From the NCBI GenBank assembly GCA_023442525.1, contig JAEZZA010000010.1, positions 62,001-126,000 of the forward strand: a DNA stretch of 64,000 bases, written 5' to 3'. Both the position numbers and the translations under genes were made by a program. The notes under the pieces are model-generated. The model saw only the letters and a program-made list of their open reading frames with translations. It did not search any database and had not been told where the DNA came from. Below are positions 25,198 through 34,892 of the stretch, in pieces; position 1 is the first letter of the stretch; each line of letters starts with the position of its first letter. Source of the stretch: Bacteroidota bacterium (GTDB taxonomy: Bacteria; Bacteroidota; Bacteroidia; Bacteroidales; UBA10428).

Positions 25198-28100
25198 ATA
25201 GGAATCCTCAGTGAGGTTGCGTATTGCTGCAATTTATCTTCCATTTCAATGGCCAGTTCGGTTTGATTAAACTCTACAGCCATGCGCCTGATCTCGTCCA
25301 GAGTGTAGAATGCCACCCTCTTTTCATAAATAAGCATATTGTCGAACTTACTGCCCAGGCTCAGAAAATAATCCATATCCTGGTATACATTCGATTTGAT
25401 CCGGTCGCCTATGGCATTGGCCTTTGCCGTGTCGCCAAGATGGTAGTATCCCTGCATGACCAGCAGGTTATATATATTATATGGTACAACTTCGTCGGGT
25501 ATTATTTCAATACACTTATCAAGAGTTTTACGGGCTGAATCAGGCTTGTTCTCCTTAATGAGTTGCATGGCAAGACGTGCGAAGCTGTTCCGGAAGTTGC
25601 CCAGCATACGGGTGATATTCTCATCAAGGTATATATCCGGATTCTGAACACCGCCCCACCGGAATTTATTCACCATATTTTCAAACATGACATCCGAGTT
25701 GATACCACTTCGGCTGAACATATCTCCATCCGAAGTGTATGGTACGATCCGGTAGGCAAGCCCTTCCATCTGGAAATAGTTACCCAGGTTCAGATAATTG
25801 TCTTCCGACACGGTGATGGCATAATAAACAGGTCGCTCCCAGTTATTGGTAGCGAGCAGATCCATTATCATCAGGTGGTTTTTGGTAATGTAACTTCTTC
25901 CGGGCTCAAGTTCCCATGTTAAACGCGACAGTACATCACCTTCTCTTCCCCTGGCTACGGTTCCGTTTCTTAAGACTTTGGCTGTGTCAACAGGAATAAA
26001 GAATTTCCTTGATGGTATATAATCGAGGTTCTGCGGAACTTCGGGTAGCTGCTTGGTTCTCGGGTCGTCGCTGGCCACGAAATTGATCACATCTTTCAGG
26101 TTAGTGAAGTCCCTCAGCCGGTCCACCACATATATTACATCCCGTTTGCCCGAGCGATACTTATCGGGGGTGAGGGATAAGGGTATCGGATCCGATTCAT
26201 AAGCTTTCCGGTGCATCTGCTCTATGTACCAATCGGCCGACAGATAGCTCAGATTCATTACACGCACGTCGGTCCTTATACCTTCAACCTCCTGTGCATA
26301 CCATAATGGAAATGTATCGTTGTCGCCATTGGTAAAAATAACGGCATTCGGAGCGCATGAATTCAGGTAATTGTATGCAAAATCCCTTGCTGCATATCTG
26401 CCCGAACGGTCGTGATCGTCCCAGTTTTCGGTTGCCATGATAAAAGGTACCGCCAGAAATGAAATTACTGTTGCGATAACAGCTCCGGATGTTGCGGGAG
26501 TGATCTTTTTTAACCAATCGTAAATGAAAAGAACACCCAGCCCGATCCATATGGCAAAGGCATAGAATGATCCGGCATACGCATAATCTCTTTCACGGGG
26601 CTGAAGCGGACTCTGGTTCAGATAAACCACTATGGCAATACCGGTCATAATAAACAGGGTCATTGTTACCCAGAAATCGTTTCTTTTTTTCCGGTATTGA
26701 TAAACCAGTCCGATCAGTCCTAATAGTAAAGGAAGCATATAATAGCGGTTCCGGGCCTTATTGGCTTTCATAGCATCGGTGAGCTTATCCTGGTTGCCCA
26801 GCCTTGCCGAATCGATAAATGGAATTCCGGAAATCCAGTTTCCTTTATTGATTTCGGTTTTGAAATTACCCTGGATATCGTTTTGCCGGCCTGCAAAATT
26901 CCACATAAAATACCGGAAGTACATGTGCATAACCTGATAGCGCCAGAAAAAGACAAGGTTGTCACTGAATCCCGGACTTTTCTTTGGCCTGGACCGGTCG
27001 TACACGATCTTGCCTTCACTATCCCGCATCGGTCTTCCTTCCTGATTTACCCGCGGCATAAATAAATCACTTTCCTTCAACCGTGCCCATTGAATGTAAG
27101 CATCAACATGTCCTCCCTCATTATCGGAACTCCACATCCTGGGAAATACGGTTGTGTATTTCTTATCGTACACATATTTGATTCTCCAGTTATTTTTTAC
27201 ATACTTTCCGCCTTGTTTGTAATATGAGGGTTTTCCTTCTTTTGTGGAGAGGACGGGTGTATTAAAATACTGACCGCTCAATAACGGGCGATCGCCGTAT
27301 TGTTCCCGGTTCAGGTAATACAAAAGCGAGAAAAGATCTTCCGGATCATTCTGGTCCATCGGTGTATCAGCGTTTGAACGGATAACCAGCATGGCGTAAG
27401 ATGAATAGCCTATAAGAATAACAGTAACCACCAGTAATGCGGTATTCAGAATTACTTTTTTGTTTTTTGCGGTGATATACAATCCGAAAATAATCAGACC
27501 GATCAGCAGAAGAGCGTAGAAGAGAACGCCTGAATTGTAAGGGAGTCCAAATGTATTTACAAAAAGAAGTTCAAATATGGCTGCCAGTCGCACGGCACCG
27601 GGTATTATCACATACATGATACCTGCAAGTATCAGTGCGGAAAGGGCAAGTGCTTTCCAGATGCCGAACCGGGTCACAGGATATTTCCTGTAATAATAAA
27701 CCAGTACAATTGCCGGAATAGCCAGCAGGTTAAGAAGATGCACGCCAATGGATAAGCCCATCATATAGGCTATGAAGATGAGCCACCGGTTCGCGTATTT
27801 CTCATCGGCGCAGTTTTCCCATTTCAGTATGGCCCAGAATACCAGCGCCGTGAAAAATGACGAGCTGGCATACACTTCGCCTTCAACGGCAGAGAACCAG
27901 AATGTATCGGAAAATGTATAGGCAAGTGAACCTATTAAACCGCTTCCGATGATGGCCACCATGTTCCCGGTGGTCATTTCGTTGCCGTTTACAATAATCT
28001 TACGGGCCAGATGTGTTATGGTCCAGAACAGGAAAAGGATGGTGGCCGCACTGAATAATGCCGACATGGAGTTCACCATCCGGGCAACCATGGTAACATC

Positions 28101-28310
28101 GTTGCCGGCGAATAGCGTAAAGAATCTTCCCAGAATCATGAAGAACGGAGCTCCAGGCGGATGGCCCACTTCGAGTTTGAATGCGGATGAAATGAACTCT
28201 CCGCAATCCCAGAAGCTGGCTGTTGGCTCAATAGTGGACAGATATACGAAAGCTGCAATAACAAAGGTAATCCAGCCGGTAACTATATTTACTAGCCTGT
28301 AGTTTTTCAT
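25194..28310 (-). CDS. DUF2723 membrane protein, putative GT-C type glycosyltransferase
   Basis: A polytopic membrane protein of about 1038 residues. It has the DUF2723 N-terminus with T-I-E-P-T-A-S-F-W-D-C-G-E-F-I and G-H-P-P-G-A-P-F, several transmembrane helices to about residue 310 and again at about 510-640, and a soluble C-terminal part with TPR-like helices. The acidic W-D-C-G-E-F and H-P-P-G motifs resemble those of GT-C O-mannosyltransferases. Human TMEM260, which shares DUF2723, is an O-mannosyltransferase (CAZy GT117). Protein or lipid glycosylation is therefore a reasonable inference. The frame opens earlier at a TTG (28352), but the ATG at 28310 is preceded by AGAAGAAA and fits the first helix better. 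Confidence 0.85.
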   Translation of the reverse strand: MKNYRLVNIVTGWITFVIAAFVYLSTIEPTASFWDCGEFISSAFKLEVGHPPGAPFFMILGRFFTLFAGNDVTMVARMVNSMSALFSAATILFLFWTITHLARKIIVNGNEMTTGNMVAIIGSGLIGSLAYTFSDTFWFSAVEGEVYASSSFFTALVFWAILKWENCADEKYANRWLIFIAYMMGLSIGVHLLNLLAIPAIVLVYYYRKYPVTRFGIWKALALSALILAGIMYVIIPGAVRLAAIFELLFVNTFGLPYNSGVLFYALLLIGLIIFGLYITAKNKKVILNTALLVVTVILIGYSSYAMLVIRSNADTPMDQNDPEDLFSLLYYLNREQYGDRPLLSGQYFNTPVLSTKEGKPSYYKQGGKYVKNNWRIKYVYDKKYTTVFPRMWSSDNEGGHVDAYIQWARLKESDLFMPRVNQEGRPMRDSEGKIVYDRSRPKKSPGFSDNLVFFWRYQVMHMYFRYFMWNFAGRQNDIQGNFKTEINKGNWISGIPFIDSARLGNQDKLTDAMKANKARNRYYMLPLLLGLIGLVYQYRKKRNDFWVTMTLFIMTGIAIVVYLNQSPLQPRERDYAYAGSFYAFAIWIGLGVLFIYDWLKKITPATSGAVIATVISFLAVPFIMATENWDDHDRSGRYAARDFAYNYLNSCAPNAVIFTNGDNDTFPLWYAQEVEGIRTDVRVMNLSYLSADWYIEQMHRKAYESDPIPLSLTPDKYRSGKRDVIYVVDRLRDFTNLKDVINFVASDDPRTKQLPEVPQNLDYIPSRKFFIPVDTAKVLRNGTVARGREGDVLSRLTWELEPGRSYITKNHLMIMDLLATNNWERPVYYAITVSEDNYLNLGNYFQMEGLAYRIVPYTSDGDMFSRSGINSDVMFENMVNKFRWGGVQNPDIYLDENITRMLGNFRNSFARLAMQLIKENKPDSARKTLDKCIEIIPDEVVPYNIYNLLVMQGYYHLGDTAKANAIGDRIKSNVYQDMDYFLSLGSKFDNMLIYEKRVAFYTLDEIRRMAVEFNQTELAIEMEDKLQQYATSLRIPM

Positions 28311-28348
28311 GATCATGAATTTTCTTCTGCGAAATAAATCAAAAAATA

Positions 28349-29515
28349 TCAAATCCTTAACCGGATGTTTATCTTCTCGAGCAATCCTGTGAGTAAAATG
28401 ATCAGCAACGCGAATATCAGTGATTTTGCGAGACCTACCAGACCTGTCAGGAACACTTCAGGCAGTTGTTGCTGCAAAGGCCAGATAAAAGGATAAACCA
28501 GTCCCGGGAGCAGGTAACAGGTAAGCGTACTTCTTCCCGCGGGCATAATTACTGCTGCCCAGCAGGTACTTTTAAGCATATCGGCAATCACGTATACCAG
28601 TGCAAAGAAGGCAAAGCAAATACCTGCACATATTGATGTCCACGAAGGAGTGGCCATGATTTTCGAAATACCCCACTCAGGCCTTACCGAAAAGCCATAG
28701 ACGATCATCAGAATTGCAGGCACCAGCAGTAATGCCGGGAAATAGTTCCTTAACCGCGTTTCTCTTACACTCAGGTAGATTTGAGTAGCCAGTATACCGC
28801 TCATTACCAGGGCGTGATTCGAGGCGCTAACTATGAGAAGTCGCCTGGGCAGAAAATCACCCGCCTCATGAAATTCCAGCAGATTGAGAGCATACAGAGC
28901 CAGCCAGAAAATGGGGATCAGCCAACCCTGTTTAATCGCGAACAGGTAAAGCATTGCGCAAACCAGGTAGGCCCACCCTATGAGTCCCAGAATACCCCAC
29001 CAACGTGGTTTCATCCATTCGTGTTCGCCGTTAAATCCCGACGGGAAACTTAGAGCAAGGATAATAAGTATGGCGATACCTGTCAATTGGAGTATCCATA
29101 CCGGGATTTTAGCAAACTTTTTTTGAGGATAATCATTCCAGATCATCACAAAGGCTATGATCATTAAAATTCCCCAGAGAATTTTAAACGAATGGGGCCC
29201 TGAAATCTGGTCCTTGTTAACCATATAAAAGCCCATTAAAATAAGGGCAAGTGCCCGGCGCAAAATATGTATAATAACCTGGAAAGTGCTATCACCCCTG
29301 TTATACCGGGCTTTCATCGCGAAGGGTATGGACAGACCCACAATAAAAAGGAATGCAGGAAATACTACATCGGCAAGACCCATTCCGTCTTCTTTGGCAT
29401 TTGTATGTTCAAGCCATCCCGGAATGTCCTTCAGTGTCCACAGGTCGTTCACAAATATCATCAGGAGCATGGTCAGTGCCCTGAAAATATCTATTGAAGC
29501 TATTCTTACCTTCAT
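28349..29515 (-). CDS. HGSNAT-like membrane acyltransferase (DUF5009/DUF1624 type)
   Basis: A membrane protein with about 10 helices in 388 residues. It starts R-I-A-S-I-D-I-F-R-A-L-T-M-L-L-M-I-F-V-N, the opening of the heparan-alpha-glucosaminide N-acetyltransferase-like family, followed by D-V-V-F-P-A-F-L-F-I-V-G and a late A-G-R-S-T-L-T-C-Y-L. Members move acetyl groups across the membrane onto glucosamine residues of glycans; the substrate here is unknown. It lies 3 bp after the GH20-like gene and 38 bp before the DUF2723 start. The neighbouring deacetylase and hexosaminidase suggest amino-sugar glycans as substrate. Confidence 0.85.
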   Translation of the reverse strand: MKVRIASIDIFRALTMLLMIFVNDLWTLKDIPGWLEHTNAKEDGMGLADVVFPAFLFIVGLSIPFAMKARYNRGDSTFQVIIHILRRALALILMGFYMVNKDQISGPHSFKILWGILMIIAFVMIWNDYPQKKFAKIPVWILQLTGIAILIILALSFPSGFNGEHEWMKPRWWGILGLIGWAYLVCAMLYLFAIKQGWLIPIFWLALYALNLLEFHEAGDFLPRRLLIVSASNHALVMSGILATQIYLSVRETRLRNYFPALLLVPAILMIVYGFSVRPEWGISKIMATPSWTSICAGICFAFFALVYVIADMLKSTCWAAVIMPAGRSTLTCYLLPGLVYPFIWPLQQQLPEVFLTGLVGLAKSLIFALLIILLTGLLEKINIRLRI

Positions 29516-29518
29516 CCC

Positions 29519-30598
29519 CTATTTGTTAATTTCGTCGAACACAGCTCTAAAGCATGCGGATGGAGTGTTTTTCTCTTCACCGGGATTGTTGAATTCTTTT
29601 AAGAATTGTTCGGCCGATGACCATACGGTTTGAATGATTCCGGCATACCGTTCTTTCAGTTCGGGAGTTGCATATTTCCTGTATTTGAACATATCTTCGG
29701 TCTGCAGTACTCCGTTTTCAGGATTACGCCACGGGCAGGTTGCTACAGAAAATCCCTTCATGGCAAAATACACTGCAGTCTGATCGGGGCGTTCGTAATG
29801 CCAGTCGCATATAAACACGTCTTTGGAAATCATGTCAATAGCCCTGTGGGTGTTGTTCATGCTTGCTTCCCACATTCCCAGTCCTGTTGTTTTTCCATCG
29901 ATGAGCCTGTCGCCCCAGATCCATAAATCGCGGCCCGAACGGGCAAGATGATTGCGGATGGCATTTACTTCTCCGGCAAACAGTTCGGCTTTGTCGTAAC
30001 CGCTGCACCTGCTGCAACTGTCATCGCCAATGTAAAAGACTTCATCAAGTCCGGCATGAAAGGCATCGGATTCAAACACATCACAAATCTCGTCAACCAG
30101 GGCGAAAACTACTTTATGAACGTCAGGATGGAGCGGACAGTAACTTTTGCAGTAAAGTCCGTCGGCATTTGGCCAGACATATTTTTCGGGCATTTTCACA
30201 CGGGGAGTTTCATCAAATTCGGGATATACCCTGAGCAGGTTATTCACTCTGCCGGCCCATGACTGATGCCCGAGAAGGTTAATCTGGGGTATAAGCCTGA
30301 TGTGGTTGTTGCGACAAGCCTTAACCAGTTTTTTAACGTTATTCTTGGAAAGAGCATTGGGATCGCGCAATTCAGGATGCGAATCATACTCGTAACCATA
30401 ATCCACCCTGAGGATCAAGGTGTTCACATCGCGGGGTGCAAGTTCGTTCTCAATAAAACCGAGAAATTCATCCAGATGATCCGGAGTTGGTGCTGCTATA
30501 CATAAACCTCGCACCGGAAGAGGCTCATTTGACGGGGTTTGGGATAGTATACAAACAAAATTCAGCAGGAGTAATAATGAGCAGACAACAGCTTTCAT
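29519..30598 (-). CDS. GH20-like beta-N-acetylhexosaminidase family protein
   Basis: A secreted (signal peptide ending I-L-S-Q) TIM-barrel protein of 359 residues. H-A-G-L-D-E near residue 180 is the GH20 H-x-G-x-D-E motif; its Asp-Glu pair is the catalytic pair in hexosaminidases. Barrel strands with L-R-V-D-Y-G-Y-E, L-I-P-Q-I-N-L-L-G-H-Q-S-W and W-I-W-G-D-R support this. It lacks the separate N-terminal GH20b domain, so it belongs to the short form often labelled family 20 glycosyl hydrolase. It is the first gene of the four-gene operon. Confidence 0.82.
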   Translation of the reverse strand: MKAVVCSLLLLLNFVCILSQTPSNEPLPVRGLCIAAPTPDHLDEFLGFIENELAPRDVNTLILRVDYGYEYDSHPELRDPNALSKNNVKKLVKACRNNHIRLIPQINLLGHQSWAGRVNNLLRVYPEFDETPRVKMPEKYVWPNADGLYCKSYCPLHPDVHKVVFALVDEICDVFESDAFHAGLDEVFYIGDDSCSRCSGYDKAELFAGEVNAIRNHLARSGRDLWIWGDRLIDGKTTGLGMWEASMNNTHRAIDMISKDVFICDWHYERPDQTAVYFAMKGFSVATCPWRNPENGVLQTEDMFKYRKYATPELKERYAGIIQTVWSSAEQFLKEFNNPGEEKNTPSACFRAVFDEINK

Positions 30599-30775
30599 GG
30601 TATAATTAAGTTTAAGTTATGTTCAATGAAAACCGGAAACATAGAAAAAAATAAAGATAACGATTTTGGGTAACGGCGCAACCCCTTGAACTAATTTTGT
30701 ATCCATTTAAAACCGCGATAATAATTATATTACTTTTGGTATAGAATTCCCAGATACAAATCAATACGATAATCA

Positions 30776-31312
30776 ATGAAAAATACTATTTTGTTTGTTA
30801 TTCTGCTTGGGTTGCCCCTGGCGTTTATTGCTTGTAATAAGGACGACGAAGATATTAAGCTGGATTTTGAACTTACATTTCCCGAGAACTGGAACAGCAG
30901 AGTATTTGCAGAAACTGGCTATGTTATGGATGCTTCAAGAAAGGCCGTGAACGAAAACGACAGTTTTCCCGAAACGGTTGTAATTTTCAGAACAGGTGTT
31001 CAAAGTGGCAGCTTAGACATTTATTATGCAGCATTGAAATTGCAAATACAAAAGACTCCGGGTTACGACAGGATGTTTTATGAGACCGACACGACAATCA
31101 ACACGATAAATTTCATAAAGATGGTTTCGCAGGAACACCTGGAATATATTGTAAATTCTAACGACACGATTACAGTACAGGAAATCACGGAAAGGTATTT
31201 CACTATAAATCAGCTTTATGGCATTAATCTCACATTTATTGCTTTAAACAGAGATTATGCTGAAGCCAAACCTGTATTTGACGAGATTATAGGCACATTC
31301 AGGTTTAAATAG
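30776..31312 (+). CDS. uncharacterised lipoprotein
   Basis: The 178-residue product has a lipoprotein signal: a hydrophobic stretch ending L-A-F-I-A-C-N-K-D-D, with the cysteine at residue 20 for lipid attachment. The acidic residues after the Cys fit export towards the outer membrane in Bacteroidota. The remainder has an alternating beta pattern and no motif I recognise. A TAnnTTTG-like box (TACTTTTG, 30731-30738) lies 38 bp before the start. It overlaps the convergent O-antigen-ligase-like gene by 8 bp. Confidence 0.7.
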   Translation: MKNTILFVILLGLPLAFIACNKDDEDIKLDFELTFPENWNSRVFAETGYVMDASRKAVNENDSFPETVVIFRTGVQSGSLDIYYAALKLQIQKTPGYDRMFYETDTTINTINFIKMVSQEHLEYIVNSNDTITVQEITERYFTINQLYGINLTFIALNRDYAEAKPVFDEIIGTFRFK

Positions 31313-32894
31313 CCTTCGGTTTATCTTTACCGAATATCAGCATGGAATAGAGCACACTGAAAAAAGCCATTGTGCTGTATGATTCATGCGTATCCAATAC
31401 CAGCATGGATATGAGCATGATCAAAGCAAAACAAAGGAATAACAGGCTGGCAGAATGCCTGAATACCGGATATATCCAGCAAAACAATATCCATAGTAAT
31501 CCGGGTATTCCAAATGCTATCAGATAAAACGCAAACTGGTTATGGGGTTTCCCTTCCCAGTTGGTATCAACAGCAATGCCTTTGCTAAGCACTTTGGATT
31601 TCAAAGTTTTATAAACATCTCCGGTGCCGGTACCGCAAAGCGGATTTTCAGTGATCAGGTTCAGTGAAGCCTGCAGGTACGCGAGCCTTTGTCCGAATGA
31701 ATGCATTTCAACAAAACCGGTAGTTTTGTAAACGTGTATTTCATAAAGAGTTTCATAAAGGCGTTGGTAAATACCCTGATGAATATTAAACCGGTAATTG
31801 GCAAGGCCAGATTCGATTTTAGCGATATCTTCATCTGTGAGCCGGTTTACCGATAGCGAATCTTTTCTCAGTCCTTTGGAAGTAAGGTACCGCTTAAGAG
31901 TCGATTTTACCGGTTGTTGCCTGAGATCTGTACCGGTGTAACTGAATTTGCTTCGTGAGTCCCATTCACGCTGCAATTCAGATTCGCAAATATACAGTTC
32001 CGTAAAATTTCCATTTTCAAGCAAAAGCGTTTTTGTGTCATGAAAATACGGATTTCCGTTTTCAGTATATTTTTCAAGTGTATTTATGTCAAATTCCCGT
32101 GGATGAAAATTCCGGTACCAGGTAAAAAGAATTAATGTGAGCAGGGATAAGAATCCTATGCATGTTACAATAATCATTGCCCGTCGCAGAAAGGTTCTCC
32201 GAAATGAAAAAATCGCACCATGAAGAACAAGGAATCCTGCAACTGCCATCAGCAGTACAATACCTGTAGCCGACCGAAGAAAGAACAGGAAAAGGATAAG
32301 GAATAATATTGCTGAAAACAATAGTATTTTGATAATTTTTTGGTTGAGAACGGGCAGGACATGCCGATGATAAGTAAGGGAAAAAGCAAGTGTAACAATG
32401 GCCATCACGATCATCATGGCAAACCGGAGATGAGGAATGAATATGGATATCTGCCGGAAATCACCACCGGGGGGTATTCCTTTTATCACATAATTTAATA
32501 TGCAGACAATCGCGGTGGTAATAACTCCTGCGCAAAACACCAGTAAGAGATAATGCATGTTTCGGGCGCCCGGGTGGCGGCTGGTTCCAATTATTACAGG
32601 CAGGGCAAGCAGGGGAAGTGCATTTTTAAGGTGGAAAAGCGCCAGGGTTTTATTTTCAGAAAGAAAGTAACCGATACCATATATAATAAAGACAGAAACA
32701 AACACAATCAGGGATGAATTATTCCGGAGCAGGCCGGCTTTTCTCCTGAAATCACCTTCAAGAAGCCAGTTGAGGGTAAGGAGAAACTGAGCCACGCTGA
32801 TGAGGTATAACGACAGTGGCAGGCAGAAAAGCATGAGCGCCAGTCCCAGGAGATAAACAATCTGATGGATCAGGGCACGGTTTAACCGGTTCAT
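31305..32894 (-). CDS. O-antigen ligase / polymerase family membrane protein
   Basis: A 529-residue protein with about 11 predicted membrane helices and one large periplasmic loop (about residues 265-415). The C-terminal side of the loop shows the Wzy/WaaL-type pattern: L-C-G-T-G-T-G-D-V, then K-P-H-N-Q-F-A-F-Y-L-I-A-F-G-I-P-G-L. The conserved His of H-N-Q-F lies in the place important in ligases. It may join or polymerise surface polysaccharide. It stands alone here, with no other glycan assembly genes adjacent, so the substrate cannot be told. Confidence 0.85.
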   Translation of the reverse strand: MNRLNRALIHQIVYLLGLALMLFCLPLSLYLISVAQFLLTLNWLLEGDFRRKAGLLRNNSSLIVFVSVFIIYGIGYFLSENKTLALFHLKNALPLLALPVIIGTSRHPGARNMHYLLLVFCAGVITTAIVCILNYVIKGIPPGGDFRQISIFIPHLRFAMMIVMAIVTLAFSLTYHRHVLPVLNQKIIKILLFSAILFLILFLFFLRSATGIVLLMAVAGFLVLHGAIFSFRRTFLRRAMIIVTCIGFLSLLTLILFTWYRNFHPREFDINTLEKYTENGNPYFHDTKTLLLENGNFTELYICESELQREWDSRSKFSYTGTDLRQQPVKSTLKRYLTSKGLRKDSLSVNRLTDEDIAKIESGLANYRFNIHQGIYQRLYETLYEIHVYKTTGFVEMHSFGQRLAYLQASLNLITENPLCGTGTGDVYKTLKSKVLSKGIAVDTNWEGKPHNQFAFYLIAFGIPGLLWILFCWIYPVFRHSASLLFLCFALIMLISMLVLDTHESYSTMAFFSVLYSMLIFGKDKPKAI

Positions 32895-32943
32895 AATTGA
32901 AGGCTTATTGCGCAGGCTAAAGAAAATAAAATGCTAAAACATC

Positions 32944-32972
32944 TTGTAAAATTAAAATAAATTGTATTTTTG
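32944..32972 (+). promoter_or_regulatory. promoter of the rplM-rpsI-rpsB-tsf genes
   Basis: TTG at 32944-32946 and TATTTTTG at 32965-32972, 18 nt apart, match the Bacteroidota -33/-7 pattern. The predicted start is near 32979, giving a leader of about 57 nt before rplM that contains GGGATTATCATTAAAACCAG. No L13-binding structure could be identified by eye. Confidence 0.6.
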
Positions 32973-33035
32973 CACTCCCGATTTTAAGGGATTATCATTA
33001 AAACCAGCAGTGAATCTTTATAACAATTAATAGAA

Positions 33036-33485
33036 GTGAATACACTGAGTTATAAAACGGTATCGGCCAACAATGCAACTGTTCAGAAAGAATGGTTTGT
33101 TTTGGATGCCACAAATCAGGTATTGGGAAGGCTTAGTTCTCAGGTTGCCAGTATTTTAAGAGGAAAGCATAAGACCAGTTATACTCCGCATGTAGATTGC
33201 GGCGACAACGTGATCATTATCAACGCTGAGAAAGTTCGTCTCACCGGTAAGAAATGGACCGATAAGGAATATGTCAGGCATACGGGATACCCCGGTGGTC
33301 AGCGTATCACTACGCCTGCACAGGTTGCCGTTATAGATCCTACCCGGATAATTGAGATGGCGGTAAAGAAAATGTTGCCCAGAAACAGGCTTGGTAATGC
33401 CATTTATGGCAATCTTTATGTATATGCCGGAACCGAGCATCCGCATACTGCTCAACAGCCAAAAGAACTCAAATTAAATTATTAA
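33036..33485 (+). CDS. rplM: 50S ribosomal protein L13
   Basis: L13 is an early-assembling large-subunit protein. The sequence shows E-W-F-V-L-D-A, the core V-L-G-R-L-S-S-Q-V-A-S-I-L-R-G-K, and the conserved G-D-N-V-I-I-I-N-A-E-K. It ends with N-L-Y-V-Y-A-G-T-E-H-P-H-T-A-Q-Q-P. The length of 149 is typical for Bacteroidota. The start codon is GTG, fitting the conserved N-terminus N-T-L-S-Y-K-T. It lies 8 bp before rpsI. Confidence 0.98.
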   Translation: MNTLSYKTVSANNATVQKEWFVLDATNQVLGRLSSQVASILRGKHKTSYTPHVDCGDNVIIINAEKVRLTGKKWTDKEYVRHTGYPGGQRITTPAQVAVIDPTRIIEMAVKKMLPRNRLGNAIYGNLYVYAGTEHPHTAQQPKELKLNY

Positions 33486-33493
33486 TATCAGGT

Positions 33494-33880
33494 ATGGAAG
33501 TAGTTAATGCTTTAGGACGCAGAAAGAGTGCAGTCGCCAGAATATATGTTAAGGAAGGCAAAGGTAAAATTACCATTAACGATCGCGAATTAGCCAATTA
33601 TTTTCCGCTTGAACAGCTTCAATATATTGTTTTACAGCCTCTGAATCTTACCGAAGCCGCTGATAAATTCGACATCACTGTAAATCTTCAGGGTGGAGGA
33701 ATAAAAGGTCAGGCCGAAGCCTTAAGGCTCGCAATTGCCAGGGCTCTCGTGAAGATAAAACCTGAAAACAAGGCTACCTTAAAAAGCAATAAAATGCTCA
33801 CCAGGGATCCCCGTGAAGTTGAGCGTAAGAAACCCGGTCAGCCCGGCGCCCGCAGAAGATTCCAGTTCAGCAAGCGTTAG
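33494..33880 (+). CDS. rpsI: 30S ribosomal protein S9
   Basis: S9 of 128 residues. It starts with the conserved G-R-R-K-S-A-V-A-R-I-Y, has the central G-G-G-I-K-G-Q-A-E-A-L-R-L-A-I-A-R-A-L, and ends in the basic tail R-R-F-Q-F-S-K-R that reaches the decoding centre. It forms the standard L13-S9 pair with rplM. The 99-bp gap to rpsB holds no gene and no clear terminator. Confidence 0.98.
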   Translation: MEVVNALGRRKSAVARIYVKEGKGKITINDRELANYFPLEQLQYIVLQPLNLTEAADKFDITVNLQGGGIKGQAEALRLAIARALVKIKPENKATLKSNKMLTRDPREVERKKPGQPGARRRFQFSKR

Positions 33881-33979
33881 TGCCATTATCGTGTTTAGTA
33901 TCTAAACAGGTGAGACTCATGTTTTATTGACCTGGCTACTCATCTGTTGATTTTTATAGAACGTAAACAAATTTAAACA

Positions 33980-34867
33980 ATGCAAAAAACCTCAGTACAA
34001 CAATTATTGGATGCAGGCGTACATTTCGGTCACCTGCGCAGAAAGTGGAATCCTGCCATGGCTCCATTTATTTTCATGGAAAAGGAAGGTATCCACATCA
34101 TTGATCTTCAGAAAACACAGGTTAAACTCGAAGAGGCTGCATCAGCTCTGAAAAATATAGCCAAGTCAGGCCGTAAGATCCTGTTCGTTGCCACAAAGAA
34201 GCAAGCCAAAGATATCGTTTCCGATCTCGTAAAGAGCATCAATATGCCTTATGTTACAGAAAGGTGGCCAGGCGGAATGCTTACCAATTTCCCGACCATC
34301 CGTAAGGCTGTAAAAAAGATGTCATCGATCGACAGAATGGCTACTGATGGTACTTTCGACAACCTTTCGAAGAGAGAAAAGCTTCAGGTATCGCGTCAGC
34401 GTGCGAAACTCGAAAAGAACCTCGGCAGTATTGCAGATCTTACCAGACTTCCCGCAGCTATGTTTATTGTTGATATCAGCAAGGAACACATTGCAGTTCA
34501 TGAAGCCAGGCGCCTGAACATTCCCATCTTTGCGATGGTTGATACGAATTCAGATCCAAATCTTGTTGATTTCCCAATTCCTGCAAATGATGATGCTTCC
34601 AAGTCGATTTCACTTATTCTTGAAGTGATTTGTGGTGCCATCCGCGAAGGTCTTGAAGAGCGCAAGATGGAACGCGAGAAAGAAGGCGATCAGGGCAGGC
34701 ATAAGGGTGATGTTGTTGATGATCTCGACGAAGGCGATGAAGAACTCGATGATGAGGACAGAAAGCCTTCGCGCAAGCCCGTTAACCTGAAAGCACCTGC
34801 CAAGAAAGGTGTCGCCGTTGAAATAGAGGAAGAGGAAGAAGAGGACATCGAAGAAGAAGAAATTTAA
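33980..34867 (+). CDS. rpsB: 30S ribosomal protein S2 with acidic C-terminal extension
   Basis: Residues 1-230 are a normal S2: L-L-D-A-G-V-H-F-G-H-L-R-R-K-W-N-P, then R-W-P-G-G-M-L-T-N-F and F-A-M-V-D-T-N-S-D-P. The last 65 or so residues form a highly charged tail, rich in Asp/Glu with a basic patch (R-K-P-S-R-K-P) and ending in eight glutamates and aspartates around one isoleucine. The tail is absent from E. coli S2 (241 residues); similar extensions occur in some Bacteroidota. It is followed 25 bp later by tsf, the usual pairing. Confidence 0.97.
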   Translation: MQKTSVQQLLDAGVHFGHLRRKWNPAMAPFIFMEKEGIHIIDLQKTQVKLEEAASALKNIAKSGRKILFVATKKQAKDIVSDLVKSINMPYVTERWPGGMLTNFPTIRKAVKKMSSIDRMATDGTFDNLSKREKLQVSRQRAKLEKNLGSIADLTRLPAAMFIVDISKEHIAVHEARRLNIPIFAMVDTNSDPNLVDFPIPANDDASKSISLILEVICGAIREGLEERKMEREKEGDQGRHKGDVVDDLDEGDEELDDEDRKPSRKPVNLKAPAKKGVAVEIEEEEEEDIEEEEI

Positions 34868-34892
34868 TCACCACTAAATAAAATATAATAAT

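Noticed and set aside
25194..28352. TTG start at 28352 for the DUF2723 gene
   Set aside because: It overlaps the upstream gene and adds a charged stretch before the first helix; the ATG at 28310 has a better upstream region.
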